64,000 nt of DNA, taken from assembly GCA_963700375.1 (NCBI GenBank), contig CAVOXF010000002.1, positions 480,772 through 544,771 of the forward strand, read 5' to 3'. Position 1 is the stretch's first letter. Every line of letters begins with the position of its first letter. This DNA is from JAHEEL01 sp963700375 (lineage in GTDB: Bacteria; Actinomycetota; Acidimicrobiia; Spongiisociales; UBA5794). The notes under the pieces were generated by a model, which worked only from the letters and a program-made list of their open reading frames with translations, was not told the origin of the DNA and made no database searches. Shown in pieces: positions 63,734-64,000 of the stretch. The position numbers were made by a program, and so were the translations under genes.

Positions 63734-64000
63734 CCCTCCATCGGTATTCCTCATCTGTCGGCCGCCTTGACGGATCCGAGCGCTGCGAGCTCCAATCTTC
63801 GAAGTGTCGGCTGCCCACCACGCCGGACAGGCAGCGCGACGGACGGCAAGCGGATCGACTGGCGCCTCAGGCACGGTGAAGGCGCGGATAGCGGCGTGGC
63901 TCCATATCCCGAGGAATTGCGCAGACCTTCATCCAACGACGCGATCGCCACGGGGCGTCGCGATGCGGACGTCTCGGCGTCAATGCCGACGCTTTGACCC
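63734..64000. other. End of window, no gene recognised
   Basis: 267 bp downstream of the cyclase-TPR gene. Short frames are open but none shows a ribosome site or a recognisable product. Confidence 0.4.

Noticed and set aside
63767..63997. Short plus-strand frame at the window end
   Set aside because: No ribosome site, Arg/Ser/Gly-rich, no family resemblance.
1..64000. CRISPR array or defence island
   Set aside because: No regularly spaced direct repeats, Cas-like proteins or known defence genes were seen; the only toxin-related piece is a truncated MazF remnant.

Overview
This is a 64-kb stretch of a GC-rich genome with a very high coding density. Frequent GTG and TTG starts sit behind GGAGG-type ribosome sites, and there are many Thr/Ser-rich lipoproteins, LLM-class flavin enzymes, an F420-type nitroreductase relative and many class III cyclases. 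These point to an actinobacterium. The secreted WD40-like protein with NSNTQGNA-type repeats suggests Acidimicrobiia, but that placement is inference. No rRNA, tRNA or CRISPR array was seen.

Layout. 1-6.5 kb: tail of a ferric-reductase-like membrane protein, EamA and MFS transporters, a DUF427 protein, small proteins and a PLP decarboxylase. 6.5-18 kb: a CBM9-like lipoprotein, the glutamate synthase operon gltB-gltD, a GlcG/HbpS protein, an LLM oxidoreductase with a MarR regulator, divergent DoxX, and a double-DUF4352 lipoprotein. 18-33.5 kb: a four-gene minus-strand cluster (DUF2589 protein, conserved partner, unknown protein, giant membrane hydrolase), then a secreted EF-hand-like protein, a DUF5671 membrane protein, a mazF remnant, a CPBP protease, an acyltransferase and a giant patatin-membrane fusion. 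33.5-37 kb: a YheO-PAS cyclase, a PadR/HAAS pair and a nitroreductase relative. 37-43 kb: a glycan cluster with two GT4 enzymes, an (alpha/alpha)6-type protein and GH130. 43-49 kb: a membrane protein with a MarR regulator, the WD40-like protein, a cyclase-TolB-TPR protein and a lipoprotein. 49-59.3 kb: an accessory island with secreted proteins, a trypsin-like protease, an MFS transporter, one IS30 element, two copies of an ISL3-derived non-autonomous element, a 153-bp MITE-like element and several copies of a 26-bp palindromic repeat that all these elements have entered. 59.3-64 kb: a DUF2269-like protein and a 1171-aa cyclase-ATPase-TPR regulator.

Two points matter for any user. First, at least eight genes (DUF427, gltD, MarR, both GT4s, GH130, cyclase-TolB, MFS) are broken by single-base indels, mostly +1. 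The two ISL3-derived copies also differ mainly by homopolymer length. Much of this is therefore probably sequencing error, not gene decay. Second, the most unusual biology is the palindrome-targeted nested mobile elements in 51-59 kb and the uncharacterised DUF2589/membrane-hydrolase operon at 18-23 kb.
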